From: VMCP01 sp965659745
Lineage (GTDB): Bacteria > Bacteroidota > Bacteroidia > NS11-12g > UBA955
DNA length: 64,000 nucleotides
Direction of reading: 5' to 3'
Assembly: GCA_965659745.1 (NCBI GenBank)
Contig: CBFHXF010000002.1
Coordinates: 1 to 64,000 of the forward strand
Below the pieces are notes generated by a model that was given only the letters and a program-made list of their open reading frames with translations, made no database searches and was not told the DNA's origin. Within the stretch, counting starts at the first letter, position 1. Each line of letters opens with the position of its first letter. Below, piece by piece: positions 18,196 to 27,317 of the stretch. Both the position numbers and the translations under genes were made by a program.

Positions 18196-18238
18196 CTTTT
18201 TTTTATTTTATTTGCTAACCAAACTAAGCCATTCAAAT

Positions 18239-18709
18239 ATGGAACTAAAAGACATCCAAACACTTATCAAGTTTGTTTCCCAAAATGCTGTTGACGAAGT
18301 AGAGATCAATCGCAAAGATTTTAAACTTTTAATCAAAAAGAACCCACAACAATTTGTAACGGCTCAGGTTCAAGCCCCGGTTGCTCAAGCAAGTGTTGCA
18401 CCTGCTCCAGTTGCCGCAGCACCTGCAGCGGCTGCTGCCCCTGCCCAAGAAGCGGCGGTTGCCTCCAATTTAATTGAAATCAAATCACCTATGGTCGGGA
18501 CATTCTACCGTGCCGCCAATCCAGAATCGCCAACGTTTGCAAATGTGGGTGATGAAATATCTCCTGGTAAAGTGGTTTGTATCATTGAAGCAATGAAATT
18601 ATTCAATGAAATTGAAAGTGAAGTTAAAGGTAAAATCGTTAAAGTATTGGTTGATAATGCAAGCCCAGTAGAATACGATCAGCCTTTATTCCTTGTAGAA
18701 CCCGCCTAA
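18239..18709 (+). CDS. accB: Biotin carboxyl carrier protein of acyl-CoA carboxylase
   Basis: 156 residues from M-E-L-K-D-I-Q-T-L-I, the typical AccB N terminus. An Ala/Pro-rich flexible linker covers about residues 45-75, followed by the biotinyl domain with E-A-M-K; Lys120 is the biotin site. The frame extends upstream to 18125, but that segment overlaps the 3' end of the carboxyltransferase gene and encodes no recognisable protein, so it was rejected. AccB carries biotin between AccC and the carboxyltransferase. It is 43 nt downstream of the carboxyltransferase gene and 11 nt upstream of accC, so this is one operon. Confidence 0.94.
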   Translation: MELKDIQTLIKFVSQNAVDEVEINRKDFKLLIKKNPQQFVTAQVQAPVAQASVAPAPVAAAPAAAAAPAQEAAVASNLIEIKSPMVGTFYRAANPESPTFANVGDEISPGKVVCIIEAMKLFNEIESEVKGKIVKVLVDNASPVEYDQPLFLVEPA

Positions 18710-18720
18710 TTAAAGCCATT

Positions 18721-20058
18721 ATGTTTAAGAAAATACTCATCGCAAATCGCGGTGAAATTGCGCTACGTATTATTCGTACCTGTAAAGAAATGGGTATTGG
18801 TACAGTAGCGGTTTATTCAACGGCAGATAAAGAAAGCCTTCATGTGCGTTTTGCAGATGAGGCTGTATGTATTGGCCCACCACAAAGCCGCGACAGTTAT
18901 TTAAATATTCCTAGGATATTAGCCGCCGCTGAGGTTACCAATGCCGATGCAATTCATCCGGGTTACGGATTTTTATCTGAAAACAGTAAGTTTAGTGCGC
19001 TCTGTCGCGATCATGGTATAAAATTTATCGGTGCTACCCCAGAACAAATTGATGGAATGGGCGACAAAAGCAACGCTAAAGAAACCATGAAAAAGGCAGG
19101 CGTTCCTACTATTCCTGGTTCTGAAGGACTTTTAGAAAGTATAGACCAAGCCAAGAACATTGCCAATGAAATTGGTTATCCTGTTATCATGAAGGCTACC
19201 GCCGGAGGTGGAGGTCGTGGAATGCGTATTGTTTGGAACGACGATGAAATAGAAGGGGCTTGGAATAGTGCTAAACAAGAAGCCGGTGCTGCTTTTGGTA
19301 ACGACGGACTCTATATGGAGAAATACATAGAAGAGCCTCGACATATTGAAATTCAAATTGCAGGTGATCAATACGGTAAAGTATGTCATTTGAGCGAACG
19401 CGATTGCTCTATACAAAGAAGACATCAAAAACTCATTGAAGAAACACCTTCTCCTTTTATGACAGATGAATTGCGTCAAAAAATGGGAGATGCCGCTAAA
19501 GCAGCTGCACAAATTATCAATTATGAAGGAGTCGGTACCGTAGAGTTCTTAGTTGATAAACATAGAAACTTCTACTTTATGGAAATGAATACCCGTATTC
19601 AAGTAGAACATCCTGTTACCGAGGAAGTAATTAATTATGACTTGGTAAAAGAACAAATTCTGATAGCCGCTGGAGTGCCTATTTCAGGGAAAGATTATTA
19701 TCCCACAAAAGCAGCTATAGAAGTTCGTATTAATGCAGAAGATGTTTACAAAGACTTTAGACCTAGTCCAGGTAAAATAAAAGTTTTGCACAAGCCTGGT
19801 GGACATGGTGTGCGGGTAGATTCTCATATCTATGCGGGATACACCATACCGCCGTATTATGATTCTATGATTGCCAAACTTATCGTTTCCGCGCAAACTA
19901 GAGAAGAAGCCATAGTTAAAATGGAACGAGCTTTAAGCGAATTTGTAATTGAAGGTATAGAAACTACCATCCCGTTACATCAGCAGTTGATGAAAAACGA
20001 AGATTTCAGAAAAGGCAACTTTACAACGGCCTTCATGAATACTTTTAAAATGAAGTAA
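18721..20058 (+). CDS. accC: Biotin carboxylase
   Basis: 445 residues, the standard stand-alone AccC length, with no fused biotinyl domain. Seen in order: N-terminal pre-ATP-grasp domain (I-L-I-A-N-R-G-E-I-A), ATP-grasp glycine loop K-A-T-A-G-G-G-G-R-G-M-R, the E-R-D-C-S-I-Q-R-R-H-Q-K segment, and the active-site stretch E-M-N-T-R-I-Q-V-E-H-P-V-T-E. It carboxylates biotin on AccB using ATP and bicarbonate. It is the third gene of the carboxylase operon. The combination of separate AccB and AccC with a PccB-type transferase makes the acyl-CoA substrate uncertain. Confidence 0.96.
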   Translation: MFKKILIANRGEIALRIIRTCKEMGIGTVAVYSTADKESLHVRFADEAVCIGPPQSRDSYLNIPRILAAAEVTNADAIHPGYGFLSENSKFSALCRDHGIKFIGATPEQIDGMGDKSNAKETMKKAGVPTIPGSEGLLESIDQAKNIANEIGYPVIMKATAGGGGRGMRIVWNDDEIEGAWNSAKQEAGAAFGNDGLYMEKYIEEPRHIEIQIAGDQYGKVCHLSERDCSIQRRHQKLIEETPSPFMTDELRQKMGDAAKAAAQIINYEGVGTVEFLVDKHRNFYFMEMNTRIQVEHPVTEEVINYDLVKEQILIAAGVPISGKDYYPTKAAIEVRINAEDVYKDFRPSPGKIKVLHKPGGHGVRVDSHIYAGYTIPPYYDSMIAKLIVSAQTREEAIVKMERALSEFVIEGIETTIPLHQQLMKNEDFRKGNFTTAFMNTFKMK

Positions 20059-20126
20059 GGAGCTATTCTAATTTTTGGCACGGTATTTGAAAGTAGATTA
20101 TCAAAACAAACTAAAACTAAAACATC

Positions 20127-20576
20127 ATGAAAAAGTTAACCTTACTCTTCGCAGTTGCTTTCGCAGTAGTTGGATCTGCAATGGCACAAATGGCAATCCC
20201 TGGTGAAGTATTCGCCGGCAACCCTTCTCGTTTCAATGGTCGTAAAACAACCATCAAAAACATTGAAATCGTTAAAGCTGACGCTCATGGCGGACCTTCA
20301 ATCGGCGGTCCTGCTGGAAGCTTCCAAGGCGCTCCTGGTGCTGCTGGAACTCCAAGCGCTCCTGCAACTCACCCATGTCGTCCTCCACGTGGATTCTCTG
20401 AAGTATCAGTATTCTTCAAAGGTGCACCTGAGTTCAAAGGATGTTTCTTTATGGCTGATAACATGAAGACTCAATTAGATCGCGAATGTGGACATGAAAA
20501 CACCCCTGCACAAATTTCCTTCCGTGGAGACAGTCGTATGGGTTACCACATCACTTTCTACCGCTTAGGTATGTAA
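20127..20576 (+). CDS. Small secreted protein of unknown family with Gly/Ala/Pro-rich insert
   Basis: 149 residues. A textbook signal peptide (M-K-K-L-T-L-L-F-A-V-A-F ... S-A-M-A-Q) is followed by a possible strand region N-P-S-R-F-N-G-R-K-T-T-I-K-N, which resembles the opening of OB-fold-like secreted domains. A low-complexity Gly/Ala/Pro insert covers about residues 52-78, and a C-terminal half has three cysteines (H-P-C-R, K-G-C-F, E-C-G-H). Codon use is strongly biased towards a small set of codons, as expected for an abundant protein, and a perfect 13-bp terminator follows. I do not recognise the family; the OB-fold idea is a weak inference. It looks like its own transcription unit. Confidence 0.8.
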   Translation: MKKLTLLFAVAFAVVGSAMAQMAIPGEVFAGNPSRFNGRKTTIKNIEIVKADAHGGPSIGGPAGSFQGAPGAAGTPSAPATHPCRPPRGFSEVSVFFKGAPEFKGCFFMADNMKTQLDRECGHENTPAQISFRGDSRMGYHITFYRLGM

Positions 20577-20594
20577 TTTCGATTGTAAATCATA

Positions 20595-20624
20595 AGAAAG
20601 GCCATCTGAAAAGATGGCCTTTCT
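20595..20624 (+). terminator. Strong hairpin terminator, probably bidirectional
   Basis: A perfect 13-bp stem (20595-20607 with 20612-20624) closed by a GAAA tetraloop, ending in a T-rich stretch. It lies between converging genes and may serve both. Confidence 0.85.
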
Positions 20625-20686
20625 CTGTTTTATTGGATCTGTCTACTCAATTAGTGGGATTAATTTCAATTTGGAGGCTTAGGAAC

Positions 20687-21088
20687 TTATTTAAACCTAA
20701 CACCTTTGGCCAAAAATTTAGTTTCCAGTTCAAAACTAGCGATACTCGTATCAGTTGCATCTTCATTCCAAATGGTGTCTTGGTAGAAATTCCCAATAGC
20801 GTAAAGATCTTTTTTAGCGATGCCTTTCGGTACGGTAAATTTATCATTAAAGTCCACTATAATATTTTTATCATGTAAGTCATAACTGAACCAACAGCCC
20901 TCGGCTTGACATACTTCTTTGACTCTTCCAAAAACTATAAATTCCGATTTCCCAGAATTCTGAAATTCTTTGAAAGCCTCTTTCATCGAAATGGCATTTT
21001 GTGTGTCAACTGGATCTCCAATTTGATTGAAGTCGCCGCAAGAAACAGCGCCTATCAATACAGTCAATGAAATAATTGCAATTCTCAT
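20687..21088 (-). CDS. DUF4920-like lipoprotein
   Basis: 133 residues. The signal peptide ends in A-V-S-C, a lipobox at about residues 14-17, so a lipoprotein is likely. The mature domain contains V-C-Q-A-E-G-C-W-F, followed by I-I-V-D-F-N-D-K-F-T-V-P-K, which I recognise as the DUF4920 pattern of an OB-fold-like domain with a conserved Cys pair and Trp. Function is unknown; similar domains sit in envelope lipoproteins of Bacteroidota. A promoter core 4 nt before the ATG implies a leaderless mRNA, and that core overlaps the stop of the upstream DUF1343 gene. Confidence 0.82.
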   Translation of the reverse strand: MRIAIISLTVLIGAVSCGDFNQIGDPVDTQNAISMKEAFKEFQNSGKSEFIVFGRVKEVCQAEGCWFSYDLHDKNIIVDFNDKFTVPKGIAKKDLYAIGNFYQDTIWNEDATDTSIASFELETKFLAKGVRFK

Positions 21089-21092
21089 AATA

Positions 21093-21100
21093 CAAATTTA
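21093..21100 (-). promoter_or_regulatory. Promoter -7 core for the DUF4920 gene (leaderless)
   Basis: Minus strand reads TAAATTTG, then TATT, then the ATG: only 4 nt between core and start codon. The core covers the last bases of the upstream DUF1343 gene. Confidence 0.6.
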
Positions 21101-22357
21101 GGGTTTTTGATAGGTTTTTGTTGGATGTAAAATACCCCGCTCTTCGTCGTGGGTATAAATCAAATATTTCTTTCGCTTTGTTTTGAACGCGATAAGATCT
21201 TCTTCCCACGATTTTCTTATCTCTGTTTCTGACTTACCTGCAATAATTTGTTCTCGTAATTTTGGGGTTCCGGCAAGCTTATCAAAGAAGGAATTAAAAA
21301 ATTCGGGTTTAGAACCATATGATTTGTACATCTCAATCATCCACAACAAGTAAATTTTGCGATAATCCTTCAGGTAATCCAAAGCAAAATTGTCTAGATG
21401 TAAGCCCTTACAAAGTTCGCCTTTATAAGGAGGGTTAATAGCCTTTCCTGGAATATTCTGCGGGGTGAATTCAAATTCACCCTCTTTGAACCATGGGGCT
21501 CCTAAAACTTCAAAGGGCCAAGGTGTGCCCCTGCCCATGCTCATAATAGTTCCTTCAAACAATCCCAAACTAGGGTAAAGAACTATTGAGGCATGGGTCG
21601 GTAAATTGGGAGACGGAGCTACGGGTAAGATATATTCCGTATTATGGTCGTAGTGCTTTACAGGAACCACAAACAAGGATAATTTGTGCGACTTCGATAT
21701 CCACTTTTCCCCTTGAATCATCATAGCTAACTCACCTAAAGTCATTCCATGTACTAATGGGATTGGGTGCAATCCCACCATAGATTGTGTAAATTTAGGG
21801 TCCAATACGGGGCCGTCTACATAGTGTCCATTCGGATTTGGGCGGTCTAATACCCATAATGCAATATCGTTTTCAGCACACGCCTCCATTATATAATGTA
21901 AGGTCGTTAAATAGGTATAATACCTTACGCCCACATCCTGCATGTCGAAAATGATGGCATCTATGTTTTTTAATTCCTTTGCATTCGGCTTTTTCTGTTT
22001 ACCATACAAACTCACAATGGGCAACCCACTTTTTGGATCGATATCATCACGAACATGTTCGCCATTAGCCGCATTACCTCGAAAACCGTGTTCGGGAGCG
22101 AAAATCTTTTTAATAATCAAACCTTGGGAAAGTAGGGTATCTAAAAGGTGCACATTTTCTACCATGGATGTATGATTGGCAACGAGGGCCACTTGTTTGC
22201 CTTTAAGGGCAGGCACATACTCTGCAAATCGCGCTGCTCCAGGAATCACGGTTGCACTTAAAGGATAAATTCCCCCGATAAAAATAAAAAAGGAAATGAG
22301 GCAAAACCGAATCGCAATGGTATTTTTGAAGCGATACTTGAGTTGGTCGTATTTCAT
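21098..22357 (-). CDS. DUF1343 / NamZ-like exo-beta-N-acetylmuramidase family protein
   Basis: 419 residues from the ATG at 22357; an ATG 30 nt further upstream is less likely. A basic N terminus and hydrophobic segment (about 17-36) look like a signal peptide. The domain opens with V-A-L-V-A-N-H-T-S-M and continues with F-A-P-E-H-G-F-R-G, then P-I-V-S-L-Y-G, D-M-Q-D-V-G-V-R-Y-Y-T-Y and D-R-P-N-P-N-G, the DUF1343 hallmarks. NamZ members remove terminal MurNAc from peptidoglycan fragments, pointing to cell-wall recycling or scavenging. Its 5' end overlaps the 5' end of the divergent permease gene by 41 nt. Confidence 0.92.
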   Translation of the reverse strand: MKYDQLKYRFKNTIAIRFCLISFFIFIGGIYPLSATVIPGAARFAEYVPALKGKQVALVANHTSMVENVHLLDTLLSQGLIIKKIFAPEHGFRGNAANGEHVRDDIDPKSGLPIVSLYGKQKKPNAKELKNIDAIIFDMQDVGVRYYTYLTTLHYIMEACAENDIALWVLDRPNPNGHYVDGPVLDPKFTQSMVGLHPIPLVHGMTLGELAMMIQGEKWISKSHKLSLFVVPVKHYDHNTEYILPVAPSPNLPTHASIVLYPSLGLFEGTIMSMGRGTPWPFEVLGAPWFKEGEFEFTPQNIPGKAINPPYKGELCKGLHLDNFALDYLKDYRKIYLLWMIEMYKSYGSKPEFFNSFFDKLAGTPKLREQIIAGKSETEIRKSWEEDLIAFKTKRKKYLIYTHDEERGILHPTKTYQKP

Positions 22358-23564
22358 AGCACGTAAATTTATTACAAAGGAAGGCAAAACATCTTCTCGG
22401 CGTATTTTTTATTTGGCGATTTTTTCAGTGGCGCTCAGCGTGGCTATCATGTTGCTCTCTATTGCCACACTATCTGGATTTAAAAAAGAAATTAAACAAA
22501 AAATATCCGATGTTCAAGGCGATTTTATAATCGATTCGGGTCGAAATATTGAATCGGGAGAGCCATTCCCGCTATCCAATACCGACGTAGCCACTATGTT
22601 ACAAATCCGTGATATAACGGGTGTGAGACGGGTAATACCGTCTGCTTCAAAAGCGTGTATCATAAAATCGGAAGAGGATATCGAGGGCTTAATGGCAAAA
22701 GGAATTGATTCTACGTCATTGTCTTATTTCAATAAAGCGTATCACGTTATTAATCAAACTTCAGGATTAAAGGATCAATGGTGCTGGATTTCTGAGAATA
22801 CCGCCAAACGACTAAATATAGATACAGGAACTGCCATAACAGTGGTGTTTTTCGTTGCCGATGAATTTGGGAATAGCCGCCCAAGAGCGCGTCGATTAAC
22901 CGTAACTGCTATTTATCAAACCGGTATTCAAAAAATAGATGCACAAATGATTTTGGTAGACCAGAACCTGTTGCGCGCATTTTTTCCTGATGGAAAGTCT
23001 TTTACCCAATTAGAAATTTGGTCTGATAATACCATCGATAATAATAACATTCGAAAAGAAATTCTGGCGTCCTTACCCAATGCCTATATCCGACTAAATA
23101 CACTGCAAGAGTACAACCGTCTAATTTTTGATTGGTTGGCCATACTAAACACCAATGTCCTTATCATTTTGGTTCTGATGGCTCTCGTGGCGATTACGGG
23201 CATGAGTACGACCTTACTCATTCTCATCATTGAACGCACCTCTAATATTGGGCTATTAATGGCAATGGGGGCAAAAACCAAAGATATTTCGAAAATGTTC
23301 GTGATACAGGCACTGATGATTGCCGTGATAGGGATTATATTAGGAAATATGCTAACGTTAGGTGTAGTATTCGGTCAAAACAATTACCATTGGATAAGCT
23401 TAAATCAAGATATTTATTTTATCCCATACGTAAAGCTGTCTTTAACCCTTTTTGATTGGTTATGGGTTGATTTAGCGGCCATAGCGGTTATCGGAATCGC
23501 ATTATGGTTGCCTGCCCAGTACATCCGTAAAATTGATCTCATTAAAGCCATTACGTTTAAATAA
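22317..23564 (+). CDS. LolE/FtsX-family ABC transporter permease
   Basis: 415 residues from the ATG at 22317. One transmembrane segment lies near the N terminus (about residues 30-52), then a large periplasmic domain (about 55-265), and three C-terminal segments containing T-G-M-S-T-T-L-L-I-L, the MacB/FtsX permease topology. Homologues in Bacteroidota are annotated as LolCE-like lipoprotein-release permeases. No ATPase partner is adjacent. Start choice is uncertain: upstream ATG 22296 gives seven more residues, while a TATTTTTG core at 22321-22328 lies inside the frame and could drive a shorter form from TTG 22338. The head-to-head overlap with DUF1343 remains in every case. Confidence 0.87.
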   Translation: MVFLKRYLSWSYFIARKFITKEGKTSSRRIFYLAIFSVALSVAIMLLSIATLSGFKKEIKQKISDVQGDFIIDSGRNIESGEPFPLSNTDVATMLQIRDITGVRRVIPSASKACIIKSEEDIEGLMAKGIDSTSLSYFNKAYHVINQTSGLKDQWCWISENTAKRLNIDTGTAITVVFFVADEFGNSRPRARRLTVTAIYQTGIQKIDAQMILVDQNLLRAFFPDGKSFTQLEIWSDNTIDNNNIRKEILASLPNAYIRLNTLQEYNRLIFDWLAILNTNVLIILVLMALVAITGMSTTLLILIIERTSNIGLLMAMGAKTKDISKMFVIQALMIAVIGIILGNMLTLGVVFGQNNYHWISLNQDIYFIPYVKLSLTLFDWLWVDLAAIAVIGIALWLPAQYIRKIDLIKAITFK

Positions 23565-23690
23565 TGGTTGTGGGACGGGGGCGGCCAACTTAACAAGATT
23601 CGTATATCCCAGCGCACCAGAATGGATGCATTTCTAAAACGTTCAATCTCAAGATAATTCATATAGTAATCCAAAAACAAGCCAATAAAA

Positions 23691-23720
23691 AAGGGCCGTC
23701 TTCAATTGAAAACGGCCCTT
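23691..23720 (-). terminator. Intrinsic terminator of gyrB
   Basis: AAGGGCCGT (23691-23699) pairs with ACGGCCCTT (23712-23720). The A run just left of it on the plus strand supplies the U tract for minus-strand gyrB; the plus-strand T run is short, so it may also stop the permease transcript weakly. Confidence 0.8.
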
Positions 23721-23739
23721 TGTGATTTCTGCAAATATC

Positions 23740-25692
23740 TTATGCGTCAATTTTTGCGTATTTCGCGTTGGCTTCGATGAATTCTCTTCTCGGGGGAACT
23801 TCATCACCCATTAACATGCTGAAAATACGATCGGCTTCTGCAGCGCTATCTAAGGTAACGCGTTTTAAGGTTCTACGTCGAGGATCCATTGTGGTTTCCC
23901 ATAACTGCTCCGCATTCATTTCTCCTAAACCTTTGTATCGTTGAACGTTAACCGTATCTTCTTTTCCTTTACCTACTTCTTTAATTGCAGCATCACGATC
24001 GTCGTCGTTCCAACAGTAACGCGATTGGCCACCTTTTTTAACTAAGTACAATGGGGGAGTGGCGATATACAAAAAGCCGTTTTCAACCAATTTTTTCATG
24101 TAACGGAAGAATAAAGTCAAAATCAAGGTTCTAATATGCGAACCGTCGACGTCGGCATCCGTCATGATTACTATTTTATGGTATCTAAGATTATCGAGAT
24201 TAAGTTCTTTTTCGCCTTCTTCATTTTGACCGATATGCACACCGAGGGCCGTAAACATATTTCGAACTTCTTCGTTATCGTAGATTTTATGCTCCAATGC
24301 TTTTTCTACGTTAAGAATCTTTCCTCGTAATGGTAAAATCGCTTGAAATTCGCGATCGCGACCTTGTTTGGCGGTTCCACCAGCAGAGTCACCCTCAACT
24401 AAGAAAATTTCGCATTCTTTCGGATCGGTTTTCGAACAATCTGATAATTTACCTGGAAGTCCCATGCCCGACATAGCGCCTTTTCGTTGCACCATATCAC
24501 GGGCTTTTCTAGCGGCTGCACGGGCTTGTGCGGCAAGAATTACCTTATCAACGATAATTTTCGCCTCTTTTGGATTTTCTTGAAGGAAATTTTCTAACAT
24601 TTCTCCAACGGTCATATCCACGGCACCCATAACATCGTTATTTCCTAATTTGGTTTTAGTCTGTCCTTCAAATTGTGGCTCTTGAACCTTGACTGAAATT
24701 ACGCCTGTTAAACCTTCTCTGAAGTCGTCACCGGCAATTTCAATTTTCACCTTATCCAGTAACTTTTGAGCTACCGCATATGCTTTTAGGGTCCGTGTTA
24801 ATGCCCTACGGAATCCAGCTACGTGAGTACCGCCTTCAATGGTATTGATGTTGTTTACGTAGGAGTGTAAATTTTCTGCGTAGCCTGTATTGTATTGAAA
24901 TGCAATTTCGATTGGAATGCCATGTTTATCACTTTCGCAATAGATAGGTTCTGGAATCAAACGCTCGCGTGTACCATCAATAAACGTTACAAACTCTTTT
25001 AATCCACCTTCTGAGAAGAAAATTTCCTCACGAGATTTGCCTTCTTCGTCTTTTTCTCTTTCATCTATCAAAGTAAGGTGAATGCCTTTATTGAGGTAGG
25101 CTAATTCACGCAACCTATTTTGAAGGGTATCAAAATTGTAAACTTGAGTTTCTTTGAAAATAGTGTCGTCGGGCTTGAATGTTACCTCGGTACCTCTTAA
25201 GTCTGACGTTCCAACTTCCTTAACGGGGTATAAAGGTTTACCAATTTGGTATTCCTGTTGGAAAATCTTGCCTTCTCTGAAAACACGTACTTTTAAGTCT
25301 TTACTCAAAGCGTTTACACAACTCACCCCTACACCGTGTAAACCACCGGAAACTTTATAGGTGTCTTTATCGAATTTACCACCTGCGTGCAAAACGGTCA
25401 TAACCACTTCTAAAGCACTCTTTTTCTCTTTAGGGTGCATACCCGTAGGGATGCCTCGACCGTTATCGATAACCCTGATAGAATTGTCTTCTAAAATGGT
25501 TACGGTAATATGAGTACAGTGACCTGCAAGGGCTTCGTCGATACTATTATCTACTACCTCATAAACCAAGTGGTGAAGTCCTTTTGGGCCTATATCACCA
25601 ATATACATAGCGGGTCTTTTACGCACCGCCTCTAAACCTTCTAGTACCTGAATATTATCGGCACCGTAATTACTTTTTGATGGATCGCTCAT
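23740..25692 (-). CDS. gyrB: DNA gyrase subunit B
   Basis: 650 residues, the short GyrB form without the insertion seen in some Gammaproteobacteria. GHKL ATPase features are seen: V-D-N-S-I-D-E-A near residue 48, D-N-G-R-G-I-P, and G-G-L-H-G-V-G. The Toprim domain has E-G-D-S-A-G-G at about residue 432 and D-A-D-V-D-G-S-H near 505-512. The C terminus has the Q-R-Y-K-G-L-G-E-M-N segment. With GyrA it introduces negative supercoils. ParE is the alternative paralogue, but length and motifs fit GyrB better. No TAnnTTTG core was found directly upstream. It appears monocistronic and ends at a terminator. Confidence 0.95.
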   Translation of the reverse strand: MSDPSKSNYGADNIQVLEGLEAVRKRPAMYIGDIGPKGLHHLVYEVVDNSIDEALAGHCTHITVTILEDNSIRVIDNGRGIPTGMHPKEKKSALEVVMTVLHAGGKFDKDTYKVSGGLHGVGVSCVNALSKDLKVRVFREGKIFQQEYQIGKPLYPVKEVGTSDLRGTEVTFKPDDTIFKETQVYNFDTLQNRLRELAYLNKGIHLTLIDEREKDEEGKSREEIFFSEGGLKEFVTFIDGTRERLIPEPIYCESDKHGIPIEIAFQYNTGYAENLHSYVNNINTIEGGTHVAGFRRALTRTLKAYAVAQKLLDKVKIEIAGDDFREGLTGVISVKVQEPQFEGQTKTKLGNNDVMGAVDMTVGEMLENFLQENPKEAKIIVDKVILAAQARAAARKARDMVQRKGAMSGMGLPGKLSDCSKTDPKECEIFLVEGDSAGGTAKQGRDREFQAILPLRGKILNVEKALEHKIYDNEEVRNMFTALGVHIGQNEEGEKELNLDNLRYHKIVIMTDADVDGSHIRTLILTLFFRYMKKLVENGFLYIATPPLYLVKKGGQSRYCWNDDDRDAAIKEVGKGKEDTVNVQRYKGLGEMNAEQLWETTMDPRRRTLKRVTLDSAAEADRIFSMLMGDEVPPRREFIEANAKYAKIDA

Positions 25693-25790
25693 AGTTGCGT
25701 TTGACTAAATCGTTAACTGTGTAAAATTAACGTAAAGCCATCGCAAACCCATCATTCTAAAGGGGTACTTTTCCACAAAAAACCGACGAT

Positions 25791-27317
25791 TTATAGACCG
25801 TCTGTACCGAAAATACTTTCAGAAATTTTACCCGTAGCGCGCAAGTAATCAACAAGAGTATGAATGTATTTGGCTTTTTGCTCAATTGTTTTAATTCTGG
25901 CGTTTAAATAACGGTTTTCTCGGGTATTTAACAGAAAGATCGTCCCATCACCGGAATCGAATTTTTCACGCTCCATTTCAAAAAGCTTAAGATATCCGTT
26001 CTCTACATTTTTCAAGTGGTTGTAAACATCGCGGTATACCATTCCTTGTTGGAATAAAGCCCTGATTTTCAAATCTGCTTCGGTAACCTTAAACTGAAAC
26101 ATTTGCGATTTTTGCAAATAGGTGAATTTAGAAACTTGATATGCCCCGCGTTCTTTCCTCAAAAACAATGGAGCGGAAACGTTGAATCCGAACCTACGGT
26201 CTGAACCAATATCGTAATCTCCATACGTGCCTTTAAACAATTGCTGGTACTTTAAGTCGAACTTGGGTAGCATATTCCATTTTTGAAGCCTGAGGTCTAA
26301 CTGCTTCTGCTGAAGATCCCAATCCAAATTTTTAATATCAGGTAACCCTGCAATCAGAATCGTTGAACGGCCCACTTCTCCAAATAAAGTATCTAAAAAA
26401 TCCAGGCCAACGCGAGTAGGACTTACATTATTTGCGATAATTACAGATTTCCATGACTCATTTTCTTGCGAAAATTCCCACAAATGTCGGCTTAATTGTA
26501 ACTTCTGTTTAAACGTATTGGCATTCCATTCTTTGGCGCGGGTTCGAAATAACTCTAGTTGGATATAGTTCTCTAAGGTATCCATACCATTACACCCACC
26601 TGCTTCAAATAATTGACGTAACGCTATCTGTCGATCTAATGATAATTCCGTGCCTAATTGGTATGCTTTTTCTTGCTCATGGGCAATATACCAATCTACA
26701 TAGTCATTCCATATGGTTTGACTTAAGTCTTGAAGTTGTATTTTTTGAATTTCAAAAGATTGATTTCGAAAAATTTTTGCTTTTGCCAATGTGGTTCGTC
26801 GTTCATCGGTTATCAAACCCTTCAATAAAGGCAAGGTAATACCCGCATAACTTAAACCCTCTTGAGGGGTAAACATTTCCGGATTTACAAAAGTTCCTCT
26901 TCCAGATTCAACTCCCGTTTCTAATTGAATCGGACTCGCAGTGGGTAATTGTAATTCAAAAGATTCACGACGGTAGTAGGGGAGTTGACCGGCCTCTTTT
27001 TCACTTCGTTCCACTACGAATCGCGGATCAAACTGCCCTCTTTTCTCTCTCAAAGCGGCTTTCCCTAATTCCGATTCAAAACGACTGGCATTTACCAGCG
27101 GATGTCCGTTCTGAACATATTTGATGAGCTCTAAAATGCTCAATTCTAACTCTGATGAGTCTTTAATTTTTATTTCTTGGGAAATTGGAGAAACGCCGCC
27201 GTTATTAGCCACAATTTTGGATTGACCACTGCCAGGGTTAGGTACCAACATAGCCCATAACGCCCATAACAATGGGACCGAAAATTGCTTAGCCTTAACG
27301 TTTAAGAGGTTTCTCAT
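25791..27317 (-). CDS. TolC-family outer-membrane efflux protein
   Basis: 508 residues. A signal peptide near the N terminus is followed by two long helical repeats typical of TolC (for example H-P-L-V-N-A-S-R near residue 75), with strand-forming segments between (Y-A-G-I-T-L-P-L-L). TolC trimers form a channel-tunnel through the outer membrane and periplasm. Its start overlaps the HlyD-like gene by 4 nt, and the ABC membrane-domain gene is directly before that. The three form a type I secretion- or efflux-like unit without a visible ATPase. Substrate unknown. Confidence 0.88.
   Translation of the reverse strand: MRNLLNVKAKQFSVPLLWALWAMLVPNPGSGQSKIVANNGGVSPISQEIKIKDSSELELSILELIKYVQNGHPLVNASRFESELGKAALREKRGQFDPRFVVERSEKEAGQLPYYRRESFELQLPTASPIQLETGVESGRGTFVNPEMFTPQEGLSYAGITLPLLKGLITDERRTTLAKAKIFRNQSFEIQKIQLQDLSQTIWNDYVDWYIAHEQEKAYQLGTELSLDRQIALRQLFEAGGCNGMDTLENYIQLELFRTRAKEWNANTFKQKLQLSRHLWEFSQENESWKSVIIANNVSPTRVGLDFLDTLFGEVGRSTILIAGLPDIKNLDWDLQQKQLDLRLQKWNMLPKFDLKYQQLFKGTYGDYDIGSDRRFGFNVSAPLFLRKERGAYQVSKFTYLQKSQMFQFKVTEADLKIRALFQQGMVYRDVYNHLKNVENGYLKLFEMEREKFDSGDGTIFLLNTRENRYLNARIKTIEQKAKYIHTLVDYLRATGKISESIFGTDGL

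Noticed and set aside
18125..18238. N-terminal extension of the AccB frame
   Set aside because: It overlaps the 3' end of the carboxyltransferase gene, and AccB proteins start at the M-E-L-K-D-I motif encoded at 18239.
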